Below are positions 43,270 through 51,804 of a stretch of DNA of 64,000 bases, piece by piece (positions within the stretch are counted from its first letter, which is position 1; each line of letters starts with the position of its first letter). Below the pieces are notes generated by a model that was not told the origin of the DNA, did no database searches, and saw only the letters and a list, made by a program, of their open reading frames with translations. The stretch lies in the NCBI GenBank assembly GCA_015064555.1, contig SVRZ01000002.1:1-64000 (forward strand), read 5' to 3'. Source of the stretch: Oscillospiraceae bacterium. Its GTDB lineage: Bacteria > Bacillota > Clostridia > Oscillospirales > CAG-272. The translations under genes were made by a program, and so were the position numbers.

Positions 43270-44328
43270 TTACCGTGAGCCCGAGATCGACGGATCGAAT
43301 GAATCTCTCAGTCCGTCGCCTATGAGGTTAAGGGCGAGAACGGTAAGCGATATGACCGCTGCAGGGAAGATAAGCCTTGAAGGGTAGCTTTCTATTCCGT
43401 TAAGTGCATCCGAGGCAAGCGAGCCGAGCGAGGGCATAGGAGCGTTTACACCGAGTCCGAGGAATGAAAGATAGCTTTCCGTGAATATCGCGGAGGGGAT
43501 CTGTAAAGCGGTGGAAACGATTATGACTCCTATCGCATTTGGCAAAAGATGGCGTCGTATTATCCTTCCGCCGCCTGCACCGAAGGTCTTGGCGGCAATA
43601 ACGTATTCCTGCTCCTTCACAGAGAGCACCTGTCCGCGTATAAGGCGTGCCATTGATACCCAATAAAGGAGTGCAAAAACGAAGAAGAGTGAAATCATAT
43701 TAGTGCCAAGCCTTTCAAAAGCCCCTCCGATATTTCCGAGAGCCGCACTCAGCACCGATGACAGCAGTATTACCATCAGCATATCGGGGAGCGAGTATAT
43801 TATATCCACTATCCGCATAATGAACAAATCGGCATTTCCGCCTAAATAACCTGACACGGCCCCCACCGTAAGTCCTACAAGAAGAACTATAATGCTCGCA
43901 AAAAATCCGACTCCAAGCGATATGCGTGCACCGTATATTACGCGGATAAAGTAGTCCCTTCCCGAGGAATCCGTGCCGAATATATGAGGAAATAAACGTT
44001 CTCCGTCGGCTATAAGCTCGCGCTCGGTCTCTCCGTACTCGAAGGGGGCAAGATTGTTATAGGATGCATCCACGGGCAGCCCGAGCTGCACTCCGAGCTG
44101 ATCATCATATCCGTATGGCCAGACGGCGGGTAAAAGGATCACCAGAAGGCTTAATATGATTATTGCAAAGAGCGAGAGCGACGCCGTTTTATTGCGCATA
44201 AACCGCCTGACTCCGTCCTTAAAAAACGAGCCTCCGACATTTTCACCTTCTTTTTGCAGTTCTGCCCGTTCTTCGGGACTGATAGGTGTATAAAGCTCTC
44301 TGTCAGTCTTGGGATCGAATAGCTTCAT
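43270..44328 (-). CDS. oppC: Oligopeptide ABC transporter permease OppC
   Basis: A 352-residue membrane permease. It has the OppC N-terminal domain (FMRNKTASLSLFAIIILSLL, then FGTDSSGRDYFIRVIYGARI) and the EAA loop YVIAAKTFGAGGGRIIRRHL with LLPNAIGVIIVSTAL that docks on the ATPases. About six helices. The start at 44328 has GGAG six bases upstream; an in-frame ATG at 44340 is the alternative. It lies 53 bases downstream of oppB. Confidence 0.92.
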   Translation of the reverse strand: MKLFDPKTDRELYTPISPEERAELQKEGENVGGSFFKDGVRRFMRNKTASLSLFAIIILSLLVILLPAVWPYGYDDQLGVQLGLPVDASYNNLAPFEYGETERELIADGERLFPHIFGTDSSGRDYFIRVIYGARISLGVGFFASIIVLLVGLTVGAVSGYLGGNADLFIMRIVDIIYSLPDMLMVILLSSVLSAALGNIGGAFERLGTNMISLFFVFALLYWVSMARLIRGQVLSVKEQEYVIAAKTFGAGGGRIIRRHLLPNAIGVIIVSTALQIPSAIFTESYLSFLGLGVNAPMPSLGSLASDALNGIESYPSRLIFPAAVISLTVLALNLIGDGLRDSFDPSISGSR

Positions 44329-44381
44329 TTCATTCTCCATTCACAAAAAATAGCATATTGCAAAGTATTATTTACAAATCA

Positions 44382-45404
44382 CTACTCAAGCGTGATTCTT
44401 GGATCCAGAGCTCTGTATAAAAAATCGGCAAGAGTATTCATAAAAACCACAAGCATTGAGAGTATTATGGTAGTACCCATTATGAGAGGATAATCTCTTC
44501 CGGTAATGCTTCCGACAAAATCGCGCCCGATACCGGGAACGGCGAATATCCGTTCTACCACAAGCGAGCCTGTAACTATCCCCGCGAGCATCGGACCAAA
44601 ATATGTGATAACCGGTATCAGGGAGTTTTTCAGTGCATGCCTGAATATTATTTTCCCTTCCGACAAGCCCTTTGCCCGAGCTGTTCTTATATAGTCCTTT
44701 CCGAGCGTATCGAGCATTGATGCGCGAGTGAGCCTTGTGATATAGGCGGTGGGGTAGAGCGAGAGTGTTGCTACAGGAAGTATAAGCCCCGATATGCCCC
44801 CTCCGGTTGCCGTTGCGGGAAGCCACCCCGTGTATGCCGAAAATATCAGCAGAAGAAGCGTTCCCGCTATGAAGGACGGCACCGAAACGAAAGCGGTGGT
44901 CATTACCATTATCAACCTGTCTGCAAGGCTGCCTCTTTTCAGTGCGGCGGTGCTTCCGAGAAGCGTACCCACCACCAAAGCGATCGCTGCAGCCGATATA
45001 CCGAGTGCGGCAGAGGTCTTCATCCCGTCGCTTATTATTCCGAGGACGCTTCTGCCCTTTTGCTTCAGGGAAGGCCCGAAATCAAATCCTTTGATTATAT
45101 CCCCAAGGTAGCTTCCGTACTGTACGATAAGCGGCTTGTCCAAGCCGTATTTTTCGCGCAGAGCCGCCTCCACCTCGGGTGATACCGCCTTTTCGCTGAA
45201 GAATGGCCCTCCGGGGACGGCGTGCATGGCAAAGAATGTGACCGTTATAACTATCCATACCGTAAAGCAGGCAAGAAGAATTCGTTTTGCCACGTATCTT
45301 AAAGCGGGGGAACGGAGTATACCGCCGATAAATGACGGTGCGCCTTTTATAATCTTCAGTGTTTTCCCTCCAATGGCGTTTAGTCCTTGTCCTGTGGCAT
45401 CCAT
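44382..45404 (-). CDS. oppB: Oligopeptide ABC transporter permease OppB
   Basis: A 340-residue membrane permease, first gene of the opp operon. The first helix with LLACFTVWIVITVTFFAMHA and PGGPFFSEKAVSPEVEAALR is characteristic of OppB/DppB; YGLDKPLIVQYGSYLGDIIK, the EAA loop YIRTARAKGLSEGKIIFRHA and the C-terminal ALDPRITLE follow. The start at 45404 is supported by GGAGG seven bases upstream; the frame extends to 45521 into the divergent promoter region and is not used. Confidence 0.93.
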   Translation of the reverse strand: MDATGQGLNAIGGKTLKIIKGAPSFIGGILRSPALRYVAKRILLACFTVWIVITVTFFAMHAVPGGPFFSEKAVSPEVEAALREKYGLDKPLIVQYGSYLGDIIKGFDFGPSLKQKGRSVLGIISDGMKTSAALGISAAAIALVVGTLLGSTAALKRGSLADRLIMVMTTAFVSVPSFIAGTLLLLIFSAYTGWLPATATGGGISGLILPVATLSLYPTAYITRLTRASMLDTLGKDYIRTARAKGLSEGKIIFRHALKNSLIPVITYFGPMLAGIVTGSLVVERIFAVPGIGRDFVGSITGRDYPLIMGTTIILSMLVVFMNTLADFLYRALDPRITLE

Positions 45405-45510
45405 ACGCTTTCCTCCGTCCGTTTTTTTGTTTAGTGTGCGTTTGAACGGTGCATTTATGCATTTCTGTTCTGTTTTTTCTGACAAATAAATGAACGAAAT
45501 CTGTTTTTTG

Positions 45511-45539
45511 TTGACAAACAACTTCGTTTGTGTTAATAT
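45511..45539 (+). promoter_or_regulatory. Promoter of the threonine-aldolase-like gene with palindromic spacer
   Basis: TTGACA (45511-45516), 17-base spacer, TAATAT (45534-45539). The spacer holds the inverted repeat ACAAAC-aacttc-GTTTGT (about 45515-45532), a possible operator, in the region between the divergent opp operon and this gene. Confidence 0.6.
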
Positions 45540-45572
45540 GATATGTAAATTTATTTAAGGGAGAGAGAAATA

Positions 45573-46607
45573 ATGTTGTCATTTGAAAGCGATTATATAC
45601 TTGGAGCGCACGAGAAGATACTCGATGCACTTGTAAGAACCAACGGTGAGCAGCTTTCGGGCTACGGTAACGATCCCCATACCGAAAATGCCTGCCGTCT
45701 GATAAAAAATGCCTGCCACGCACCGGAGGCCGACGTTTTTCTCCTCATGGGCGGAACTCAGGTCAATAAAACGGTGATTGCCACTCTTCTCAAGCCTTAT
45801 GAGGGAGTTATAGCACCGACGACAGGTCACGTGAGTCTGCACGAGGTCGGCGCTATCGAGTACACAGGGCATAAGGTCATAGAGCTTCCTCAGCATGACG
45901 GCAAGCTTTCTCCGAGCGAGGTAAGGGAATATATGAACACCTTTTACGGAGATGAAAACAACGGTATGATGGTAGTACCGGGTATGATATATATTTCTCA
46001 TCCGACCGAATACGGAACTCTCTATACTCTCTCCGAGCTTCGTGAGCTCCGTGCTATAGCGGACGAGTACGGCATGCGCCTGTTTATGGACGGAGCAAGA
46101 CTCGGCTACGGTCTTATGAGCAAAAATACCGACGTCACGCTTCCGGATATCGCACAGCTCTGCCACGTGTTCTACATAGGCGGCACCAAGGTCGGAGCCC
46201 TCTGCGGCGAGGCGGTCGTATTTGCAAAGGGCGTTGCTCCGACGCGCTTCCACAGTCTTATGAAGCAGCACGGTGCGCTTACCGCAAAGGGCAGATTACT
46301 CGGAGTGCAGTTTGAAACACTCTTTACCGACGGTCTTTATTTTGATATATCAAGGAATGCCATAGACAGAGCGGAGGAGCTTAAGTCGCTTCTTCTTTCG
46401 TGCGGATACGAGCTGTTCATAGCTTCGCCTACCAATCAGCAATTCGTTGTATTAACCGATGCCGAAATGGGCAGAATAAAGGATAAATGCAGATTCTCCT
46501 TCTGGGAGAGAATAGATTCGGAAAGATGCGTCGTCAGATTCGCCACGAGCTATGCCACGACGAGTGAGGATATAGCCGCCCTTGCACGTATACTCAAGGG
46601 GTGCTGA
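45573..46607 (+). CDS. Low-specificity L-threonine aldolase-like PLP enzyme
   Basis: A 344-residue fold-type I pyridoxal-phosphate enzyme of the beta-eliminating lyase (threonine aldolase) family, which cleaves threonine or allo-threonine to glycine and acetaldehyde. Marks: YGNDPHTENACRLIK near 31, LLMGGTQVNKTVIATL near 57, HVSLHEVGAIEYTGHKVIEL near 86, MDGARLGYGL near 171 (PLP-contacting Asp and Arg) and YIGGTKVGALCGEAVVF near 197 with the Schiff-base lysine. GGGAGAGAG precedes the ATG. Divergent from opp; peptide uptake and amino acid breakdown may be co-regulated. Confidence 0.85.
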   Translation: MLSFESDYILGAHEKILDALVRTNGEQLSGYGNDPHTENACRLIKNACHAPEADVFLLMGGTQVNKTVIATLLKPYEGVIAPTTGHVSLHEVGAIEYTGHKVIELPQHDGKLSPSEVREYMNTFYGDENNGMMVVPGMIYISHPTEYGTLYTLSELRELRAIADEYGMRLFMDGARLGYGLMSKNTDVTLPDIAQLCHVFYIGGTKVGALCGEAVVFAKGVAPTRFHSLMKQHGALTAKGRLLGVQFETLFTDGLYFDISRNAIDRAEELKSLLLSCGYELFIASPTNQQFVVLTDAEMGRIKDKCRFSFWERIDSERCVVRFATSYATTSEDIAALARILKGC

Positions 46608-46674
46608 TGTCTTCTGCGCGCCTGTTCCGCAAAAAAGCGGGACGAAATTCTTTTGAAAACCGACTATCGCTTTG

Positions 46675-46727
46675 AAAACGAGGCTGTCTTAAAATGCATT
46701 TTTGCATTTGGGATAGCCTCGTTTTTA
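46675..46727. terminator. Long-stem terminator after the threonine-aldolase-like gene
   Basis: AAAACGAGGCTGTCTTAAAA with TGC pairs with GCATTTGGGATAGCCTCGTT and TT; loop ATTTTT. Same architecture and AAATGCATTTT tip as the hairpin at 27381-27439. Confidence 0.8.
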
Positions 46728-46778
46728 ACAAAAAACAGCCCTTTTTCAGCCGATTCTTTGTTAACTTTTTAACTTTTC

Positions 46779-46807
46779 TTGACACAACGCGCGCGTTATA
46801 GTATAAT
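46779..46807 (+). promoter_or_regulatory. Promoter of the rnf operon
   Basis: Perfect consensus TTGACA (46779-46784), 17-base spacer, TATAAT (46802-46807). The spacer contains AACGCGCGCGTT, a 12-bp perfect palindrome that could bind a regulator. Confidence 0.8.
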
Positions 46808-46858
46808 TGTAGCTGTGAGTGAACCGTAATCAAAATTTCGACGGAAAGGATAAATATT

Positions 46859-48199
46859 ATGCGATTTTTCTTACCAGGAGTACACGTACCCCACAGAAAG
46901 ACCACCGCTGATATGCCGCCGGTAAGGATGCCGGCACCGAGCGAGGTAGTGATTCCCATGTCGATGCACATAGGAAAGCCCGCCATACCGGTGGTCTCGG
47001 TAGGGGATCAGGTATTCGTAGGAACTCTTATAGCGAATAAGGATGGATTTATATCTTCGCCAATTTATTCCAGCGTTTCGGGAAAGGTGAAGGCAATATC
47101 GGAGGTAACCCTCCCATCGGGAGCAAAGACACTTGCCGTTAAGATAGAATCGGACGGTGAGATGACTGTGGATCCCGCGATAAAGCCCCCTGTTGTTACC
47201 ACCAAGGAGGAGCTTGTTGCGGCGATAGCGGAGAGCGGAACGGTAGGTCTTGGAGGCGCAGGCTTCCCGACGTACGTCAAGTTCAGTATTCCCGAGGGCA
47301 AGTCTGCCGATACGCTTATCATAAACGGTGCCGAGTGCGAGCCCTATATAACCAGCGATACGAGGACTATGATAGATAAATCCGATGATATGCTCAGGGG
47401 TATATCTATCATATGCGACCTGATGGATATCAAGCGCGTCATAATCGGTATCGAGTGCAATAAAAAGGCGGCTATAGAGAAGATGCGCGAGCTTGCCGCA
47501 AAGAGACCTGAAATAGAGGTAAGCGTTCTCCCTGCGGTATATCCTCAGGGCGGAGAAAAGGTGCTCATATACCACACCACGGGCAGAGTAGTCCCGGCGG
47601 GAAAGCTTCCGATAGACGTTGGCTGCATAGTTTCGAACTGTACAACGGTTGCCGCAATAGGAAATTACGTGAATACCGGTATTCCGCTCGTTTCAAAGTG
47701 CGTGACGGTTGCGGGCGGTGCTATGCGCGAGCCCAAGAACGTTATCGTGCCGATAGGAACGCGTATTTCCGAGGTATTCGAGTTTGCCGGCGGATTTTCC
47801 GAGCAGCCATACGGTATCATTCTCGGCGGTCCCATGATGGGATACACGGTGGATAATACCGATGTTTCGGTAGTGAAGGGAACGAATGCTCTGCTTGCTC
47901 TTACCGAAAAGGAAATGAAGCCGAAGAAGGAGACCGCCTGCATTCATTGCGGTGCTTGTGCTAATCACTGTCCCTTCGGTCTTAATCCCGCGGCATTTAT
48001 GAAGGCTTACCGTCTTGGAAACGTCGACGAGCTTGCAAGACTCCGTGTCGATATCTGTATGGAATGCGGATGCTGCTCGTTCATATGCCCTGCGGCAAAG
48101 CCGCTTGTGGAAACCAATAAGCTGTCCAAGGCAAAGCTTCGCGCGCATCTTGAAGAAAAGAAAAAGATCGCCGAGGCATCTGCCGAGGCTAAGAAATAA
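46859..48199 (+). CDS. rnfC: Electron transport complex subunit RnfC
   Basis: A 446-residue peripheral subunit that exchanges electrons with NAD(H). N-terminal barrel-sandwich domain (PMSMHIGKPAIPVVSVGDQV), then the flavin/NADH-binding Rossmann-like region (GLGGAGFPTYVKF, INGAECEPYITSDTR) and two [4Fe-4S] motifs, CIHCGACANHCP near 361 and CMECGCCSFICP near 400. A short Lys/Glu/Ala-rich tail ends the protein. AAAGGA precedes the start. First gene of rnfCDGEAB, the order seen in acetogens and other Clostridia. Confidence 0.95.
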   Translation: MRFFLPGVHVPHRKTTADMPPVRMPAPSEVVIPMSMHIGKPAIPVVSVGDQVFVGTLIANKDGFISSPIYSSVSGKVKAISEVTLPSGAKTLAVKIESDGEMTVDPAIKPPVVTTKEELVAAIAESGTVGLGGAGFPTYVKFSIPEGKSADTLIINGAECEPYITSDTRTMIDKSDDMLRGISIICDLMDIKRVIIGIECNKKAAIEKMRELAAKRPEIEVSVLPAVYPQGGEKVLIYHTTGRVVPAGKLPIDVGCIVSNCTTVAAIGNYVNTGIPLVSKCVTVAGGAMREPKNVIVPIGTRISEVFEFAGGFSEQPYGIILGGPMMGYTVDNTDVSVVKGTNALLALTEKEMKPKKETACIHCGACANHCPFGLNPAAFMKAYRLGNVDELARLRVDICMECGCCSFICPAAKPLVETNKLSKAKLRAHLEEKKKIAEASAEAKK

Positions 48200-48213
48200 G
48201 GAGGCAAAGAGAT

Positions 48214-49155
48214 ATGTCTGAAAAGCTTCATATAGGCGTTTCGCCTCATATATCGAGCCCTAGAACCACGCAGGGCATAATGCTTGACGTGGTCATAGCG
48301 CTTATGCCTGCGCTCATAGCCGGCACGGTAATTTTCGGCTTGCGCGCTCTTCTCGTCGTGCTTGCCTCGGTAATCTCGACTACTCTTTCGGAGTATGTGT
48401 TCTGCCTTATAACCAAAAGAGAAGATACCGTTACAGACCTCAGCTCTGTCGTTACCGGTGTTTTGCTGGGACTCAATCTTCCGGCTACCGCTCCGATATG
48501 GCAGGTAATGCTCGGCGGCGTCTTTGCTATCATAGTGGTAAAGTGTCTTTTCGGCGGACTCGGTCAGAATTTTGCTAATCCTGCAATAACCGCCAGAGTC
48601 TTCCTTCTCGTTTCATTCTCGGGCTCGCTTGCGGGTGGAGCAATTCCGCGTCTTTCCAGAGCTCCCGACCTTGTAGCCGGTGCAACGCCTCTTTCTATCC
48701 TTAAGGATGGCGGTGCGCTCCCCTCGATAGGCGATATGCTTCTCGGCCTGCGCGGCGGTGCGATAGGCGAGACCTGTATCATAGCACTGCTGCTCGGCTT
48801 TGCTTATCTTGTTTTCAGAAAGGTAATATATCCCGAGGTACCTCTTGTTTGCCTCGGTACGGTATTTGTTCTTTCACTTATATTCGATAACAGCTTCTCC
48901 ATAGCTCTTTACCACCTTCTTTCGGGCGGTCTTATGATCGGTGCGATCTTTATGATAACCGATTATTCCTCATCCCCGGTCAGCCGTGTCGGTAAGATGG
49001 TATTCGCGTTTGGATGCGGAGCTATGACCTATATCATAAGAAGACTCGGAGCATACCCCGAGGGCGTTTCCTTTGCTATACTTCTTATGAACGTTCTTTC
49101 GCCATACATTGATAAATGGACTGCAAAGCGTCCCTTCGGAGGTGGAAAGGTATGA
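48214..49155 (+). CDS. rnfD: Electron transport complex subunit RnfD
   Basis: A 313-residue integral membrane subunit with about nine helices. It carries NFANPAITARVFLLVSFSG near 119-137 and the covalent-flavin motif DLVAGATPL at 152-160, where Thr158 is the expected FMN attachment site (the usual Ser before Gly is Ala here). AAGGAGG precedes the start. It overlaps rnfG by four bases (ATGA at 49152-49155). RnfD with RnfG moves electrons through membrane-bound FMN while the complex pumps Na+ or H+. Confidence 0.95.
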   Translation: MSEKLHIGVSPHISSPRTTQGIMLDVVIALMPALIAGTVIFGLRALLVVLASVISTTLSEYVFCLITKREDTVTDLSSVVTGVLLGLNLPATAPIWQVMLGGVFAIIVVKCLFGGLGQNFANPAITARVFLLVSFSGSLAGGAIPRLSRAPDLVAGATPLSILKDGGALPSIGDMLLGLRGGAIGETCIIALLLGFAYLVFRKVIYPEVPLVCLGTVFVLSLIFDNSFSIALYHLLSGGLMIGAIFMITDYSSSPVSRVGKMVFAFGCGAMTYIIRRLGAYPEGVSFAILLMNVLSPYIDKWTAKRPFGGGKV

Positions 49156-51089
49156 ATAAGGAATTATTTTCAAAGAAGAATCTGATGCCCGTTGCGGTCC
49201 TTTCGGTAATATGCATCGCGGTAGCTCTGCTGCTCGGTGTTGCCAATCTCATAACTGCGCCCGAGATCGAAAGAAGGAATAACGAGGCAATATTTGAATC
49301 CCTCCGCATAGTTATCCCTGACGGTGAGTTCAACCCCGAGCCCGATCCGCTTCGTGATGATGCTCCCGAAACTGTCAAGAAGGTATATACCGAGAAGACC
49401 GGTAAGGGTACCGTTATCATTCTCGAAACGACTAAGGGATATACCGGTAAGGCTATCGGCATTACCACCGCTATAGACAATGACGGAAAAATAATAAACA
49501 CCGTTATCACCAAAAACGAGGAGAGCATAGTTCCCCCCAGCCTCAAGCCTATGGGCACATACGGTGATGCATATAAGGATGCTACCGCAGATACGGTTGC
49601 TGATGTTGAAACAGGTGCTACCGTAAGGTATACCGAGGCAGCCATCAAGGGCGCGCTCAAGGATGCCTTCACATATCTCGGTGTAGGTGGCGAGGAGGTG
49701 GAAAAGCTTCCCAGGACCGATGCCGAGCTCAAAGAGCTTATAACCGCAGACGGATGGCTCGCCCCCGGTGCAGAGCTTGAAAACATCACTCCCGAGGAAA
49801 AGAGTGAAACCCTCAAAAGACTCTATAAGCTTTCGGACGGAAGCTTTGCGGCTTATATCGTTACCGCAACTCAGTACGTTCCCGTAGAGACCGAGGCTCT
49901 CGTTCATATAGACGAGGACGGCTCGGTAATGGCAATAAAGAAGCTTTCCTGGGTGGTAGGCCACGGTCCGGAGAACGATCCTCCCGCTCCCGACGAGAGT
50001 CAGGTGAACGAATTCTTCGGCTCATTCGTAGGCAAGGACACCGCAGGTATAGACGGAATTGACGTCACCAACGGTGCTACAGGCACCTCGACTCATCTTC
50101 GCGATGCGGTAAAGGATGCCGTCGATACTGCGGTTCCACCTCTTCCGAGAAGCGACTCGGAGCTTTCTCTGCTTATCGCAGAGCTTGCGCCAGATACCGC
50201 CTTTGAGATCATAGCTCCCGAGGAAAAGAGCGAAACCCTCAAAAGACTATATAAGCTTTCGGACGGAAGCTTTATGGCTTATATCGTTACCGCAACTCAG
50301 TACGTTCCCGTAGAGACCGAGGCTCTCGTTCATATAGATGCGGACGGCTCGGTAATAGCAATAAAGAAGCTTTCCTGGGTGGTAGGCCACGGTCCGGAGA
50401 ACGATCCTCCCGCGCCCGACGAGAGTCAGGTGAACGAATTCTTCGGCTCATTCGTAGGCAAGGACACCGCAGGTATAGACGGAATTGACGTTACCAACGG
50501 TGCTACAGGCACCTCGACTCATCTTCGCGATGCGGTAAAGAATGCTGTGGATATCGCGGTACCTCCGCTCCCCAGAAGCAATTCCGAGCTTCTCGGGCTC
50601 GCAGAGCAGCTTATGCCGAACGCACAGGGCTTCGAGAACGTTACTCCCGAGGGCTCTAAGCTTCTTAAGCGCCTTTACAAGGACGTTGGCGGTAACGGAT
50701 ACGTTGCCTATCTCAATACCTTCGCTCAGTACGGCGGAACGCTTGAGAGCGAAACACTCATAGCGATAGACAATAACGGTAAGATCATTGCAGTAAAGAA
50801 TCTTTTCTGGAAGGTCGGTCACGGCCCCGAGAGCAATCCTCCCGCACCAAACGAGGCGGAGGTAGCGGAATTCTTCGGTGATTTTGTAGGTAAGAAGGAA
50901 AGAGATCTTTCCTCTGTTGTGATAGCCGGTGCTACAGGAACGGCAAGTAACGTCAGAGCTGCAATTCTGGAGGCTCTTGAGGCAGTCCCCGCGAAGGAGT
51001 CGCAGGCGGCACGTGTCATAGGCATAGTGCTTCTCACCCTCTCGGCGGCAGCTGGGGCAGTCTACGTAGTAAGGAGGAAGCTTGTATGA
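49152..51089 (+). CDS. rnfG: Expanded RnfG with four FMN-binding modules
   Basis: A 645-residue protein; ordinary RnfG is about 200. It has an N-terminal helix (about 11-33), a canonical FMN-binding domain with DVETGAT (Thr157), then three further modules each with VGHGPE(N/S)(D/N)PPAP, EFFG(S/D)FVGK and a flavinylation-like motif: DVTNGAT (Thr310), DVTNGAT (Thr452) and VVIAGAT (Thr595, lacking the Asp). A C-terminal helix (about 621-640) gives a second anchor. Modules 2 and 3 are nearly identical in DNA, 426 bp apart. If all are flavinylated by the ApbE encoded downstream, the protein would be a multi-FMN wire outside the membrane. The start has AAAGG and overlaps rnfD. Confidence 0.9.
   Translation: MNKELFSKKNLMPVAVLSVICIAVALLLGVANLITAPEIERRNNEAIFESLRIVIPDGEFNPEPDPLRDDAPETVKKVYTEKTGKGTVIILETTKGYTGKAIGITTAIDNDGKIINTVITKNEESIVPPSLKPMGTYGDAYKDATADTVADVETGATVRYTEAAIKGALKDAFTYLGVGGEEVEKLPRTDAELKELITADGWLAPGAELENITPEEKSETLKRLYKLSDGSFAAYIVTATQYVPVETEALVHIDEDGSVMAIKKLSWVVGHGPENDPPAPDESQVNEFFGSFVGKDTAGIDGIDVTNGATGTSTHLRDAVKDAVDTAVPPLPRSDSELSLLIAELAPDTAFEIIAPEEKSETLKRLYKLSDGSFMAYIVTATQYVPVETEALVHIDADGSVIAIKKLSWVVGHGPENDPPAPDESQVNEFFGSFVGKDTAGIDGIDVTNGATGTSTHLRDAVKNAVDIAVPPLPRSNSELLGLAEQLMPNAQGFENVTPEGSKLLKRLYKDVGGNGYVAYLNTFAQYGGTLESETLIAIDNNGKIIAVKNLFWKVGHGPESNPPAPNEAEVAEFFGDFVGKKERDLSSVVIAGATGTASNVRAAILEALEAVPAKESQAARVIGIVLLTLSAAAGAVYVVRRKLV
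49785..50140 (+). repeat. RnfG module repeat, copy 1
   Basis: About 355 bp nearly identical to 50211-50566 (only scattered mismatches by eye), encoding FMN module 2 of RnfG. Most differences are silent or conservative, which indicates a recent in-frame tandem duplication or gene conversion. Confidence 0.88.
50211..50566 (+). repeat. RnfG module repeat, copy 2
   Basis: Second copy of the module at 49785-50140, in frame, offset 426 bp (142 codons). Confidence 0.88.
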
Positions 51090-51799
51090 ATGATAAGAAA
51101 AGACTTTCTGTATTCCTGAACGGTCTTATAGCAGAGAACCCCGTTCTGGTGCTCGTGCTGGGAACCTGTCCCACTCTCGCTCAGACGGGAAGTGTCATCG
51201 CGGCTCTCAGTATGGGAATCGCGGCAACCCTCGTCCTTCTTTGCTCAAACGTCGTAATATCTCTTCTCCGTAAGGTCATTCCCGATACGGTACGTATCCC
51301 CTGTTATATAGTTGTTATCGCGGGCTTCGTTACCGTGGTTCAGCTTCTGATGCATGCATATCTGCCCGACCTTTATGAGATGATGGGCGTATATCTTGCA
51401 CTTATAGTCGTTAACTGTATCATTCTCGGCAGAGCCGAAATGTTTGCAAGGAAGAACGGTGTTCTCGATTCTGCTCTTGACGGACTCGGAATGGGACTGG
51501 GATTCCTTATAGCCCTTCTTGCTATGGCAACCATCCGCGAGGTGCTCGGTGCAGGCTCGTTTGCAGGCATTGAGATACCCTTCCTTGTGGATTACAGGAT
51601 TCCGATCCTCGTTCAGGCACCCGGCGGCTTTCTTGTATTCGGTATACTGATAGCGGTTATCAATATGATAGGCCCCAAGGCAGGCGAGGCAAAGAGAAGA
51701 AACTTCTCCTGCGCCGGCTGTCCCTCGGCAGCGGTATGCGGAAAGGGCTCCTGCTCCGAGAAAAACGAAGAAACTAACGCAAAGGATAAGGAGGATTGA
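51086..51799 (+). CDS. rnfE: Electron transport complex subunit RnfE
   Basis: A 237-residue membrane subunit with about six helices: GLIAENPVLVLVLGTCPTLA near 13, then LIVVNCIILGRAEMFARKNG near 101, LDGLGMGLGFLIALLAMATI. It is homologous to RnfA; the conserved Cys in LGTCP near 28 fits the intramembrane iron site proposed for the RnfA/RnfE pair. The soluble tail after 205 has four cysteines (FSCAGCPSAAVCGKGSC), a clostridial feature that could hold a metal. ATGA overlap with rnfG at 51086-51089. Confidence 0.95.
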   Translation: MNDKKRLSVFLNGLIAENPVLVLVLGTCPTLAQTGSVIAALSMGIAATLVLLCSNVVISLLRKVIPDTVRIPCYIVVIAGFVTVVQLLMHAYLPDLYEMMGVYLALIVVNCIILGRAEMFARKNGVLDSALDGLGMGLGFLIALLAMATIREVLGAGSFAGIEIPFLVDYRIPILVQAPGGFLVFGILIAVINMIGPKAGEAKRRNFSCAGCPSAAVCGKGSCSEKNEETNAKDKED

Positions 51800-51804
51800 T
51801 CGGT

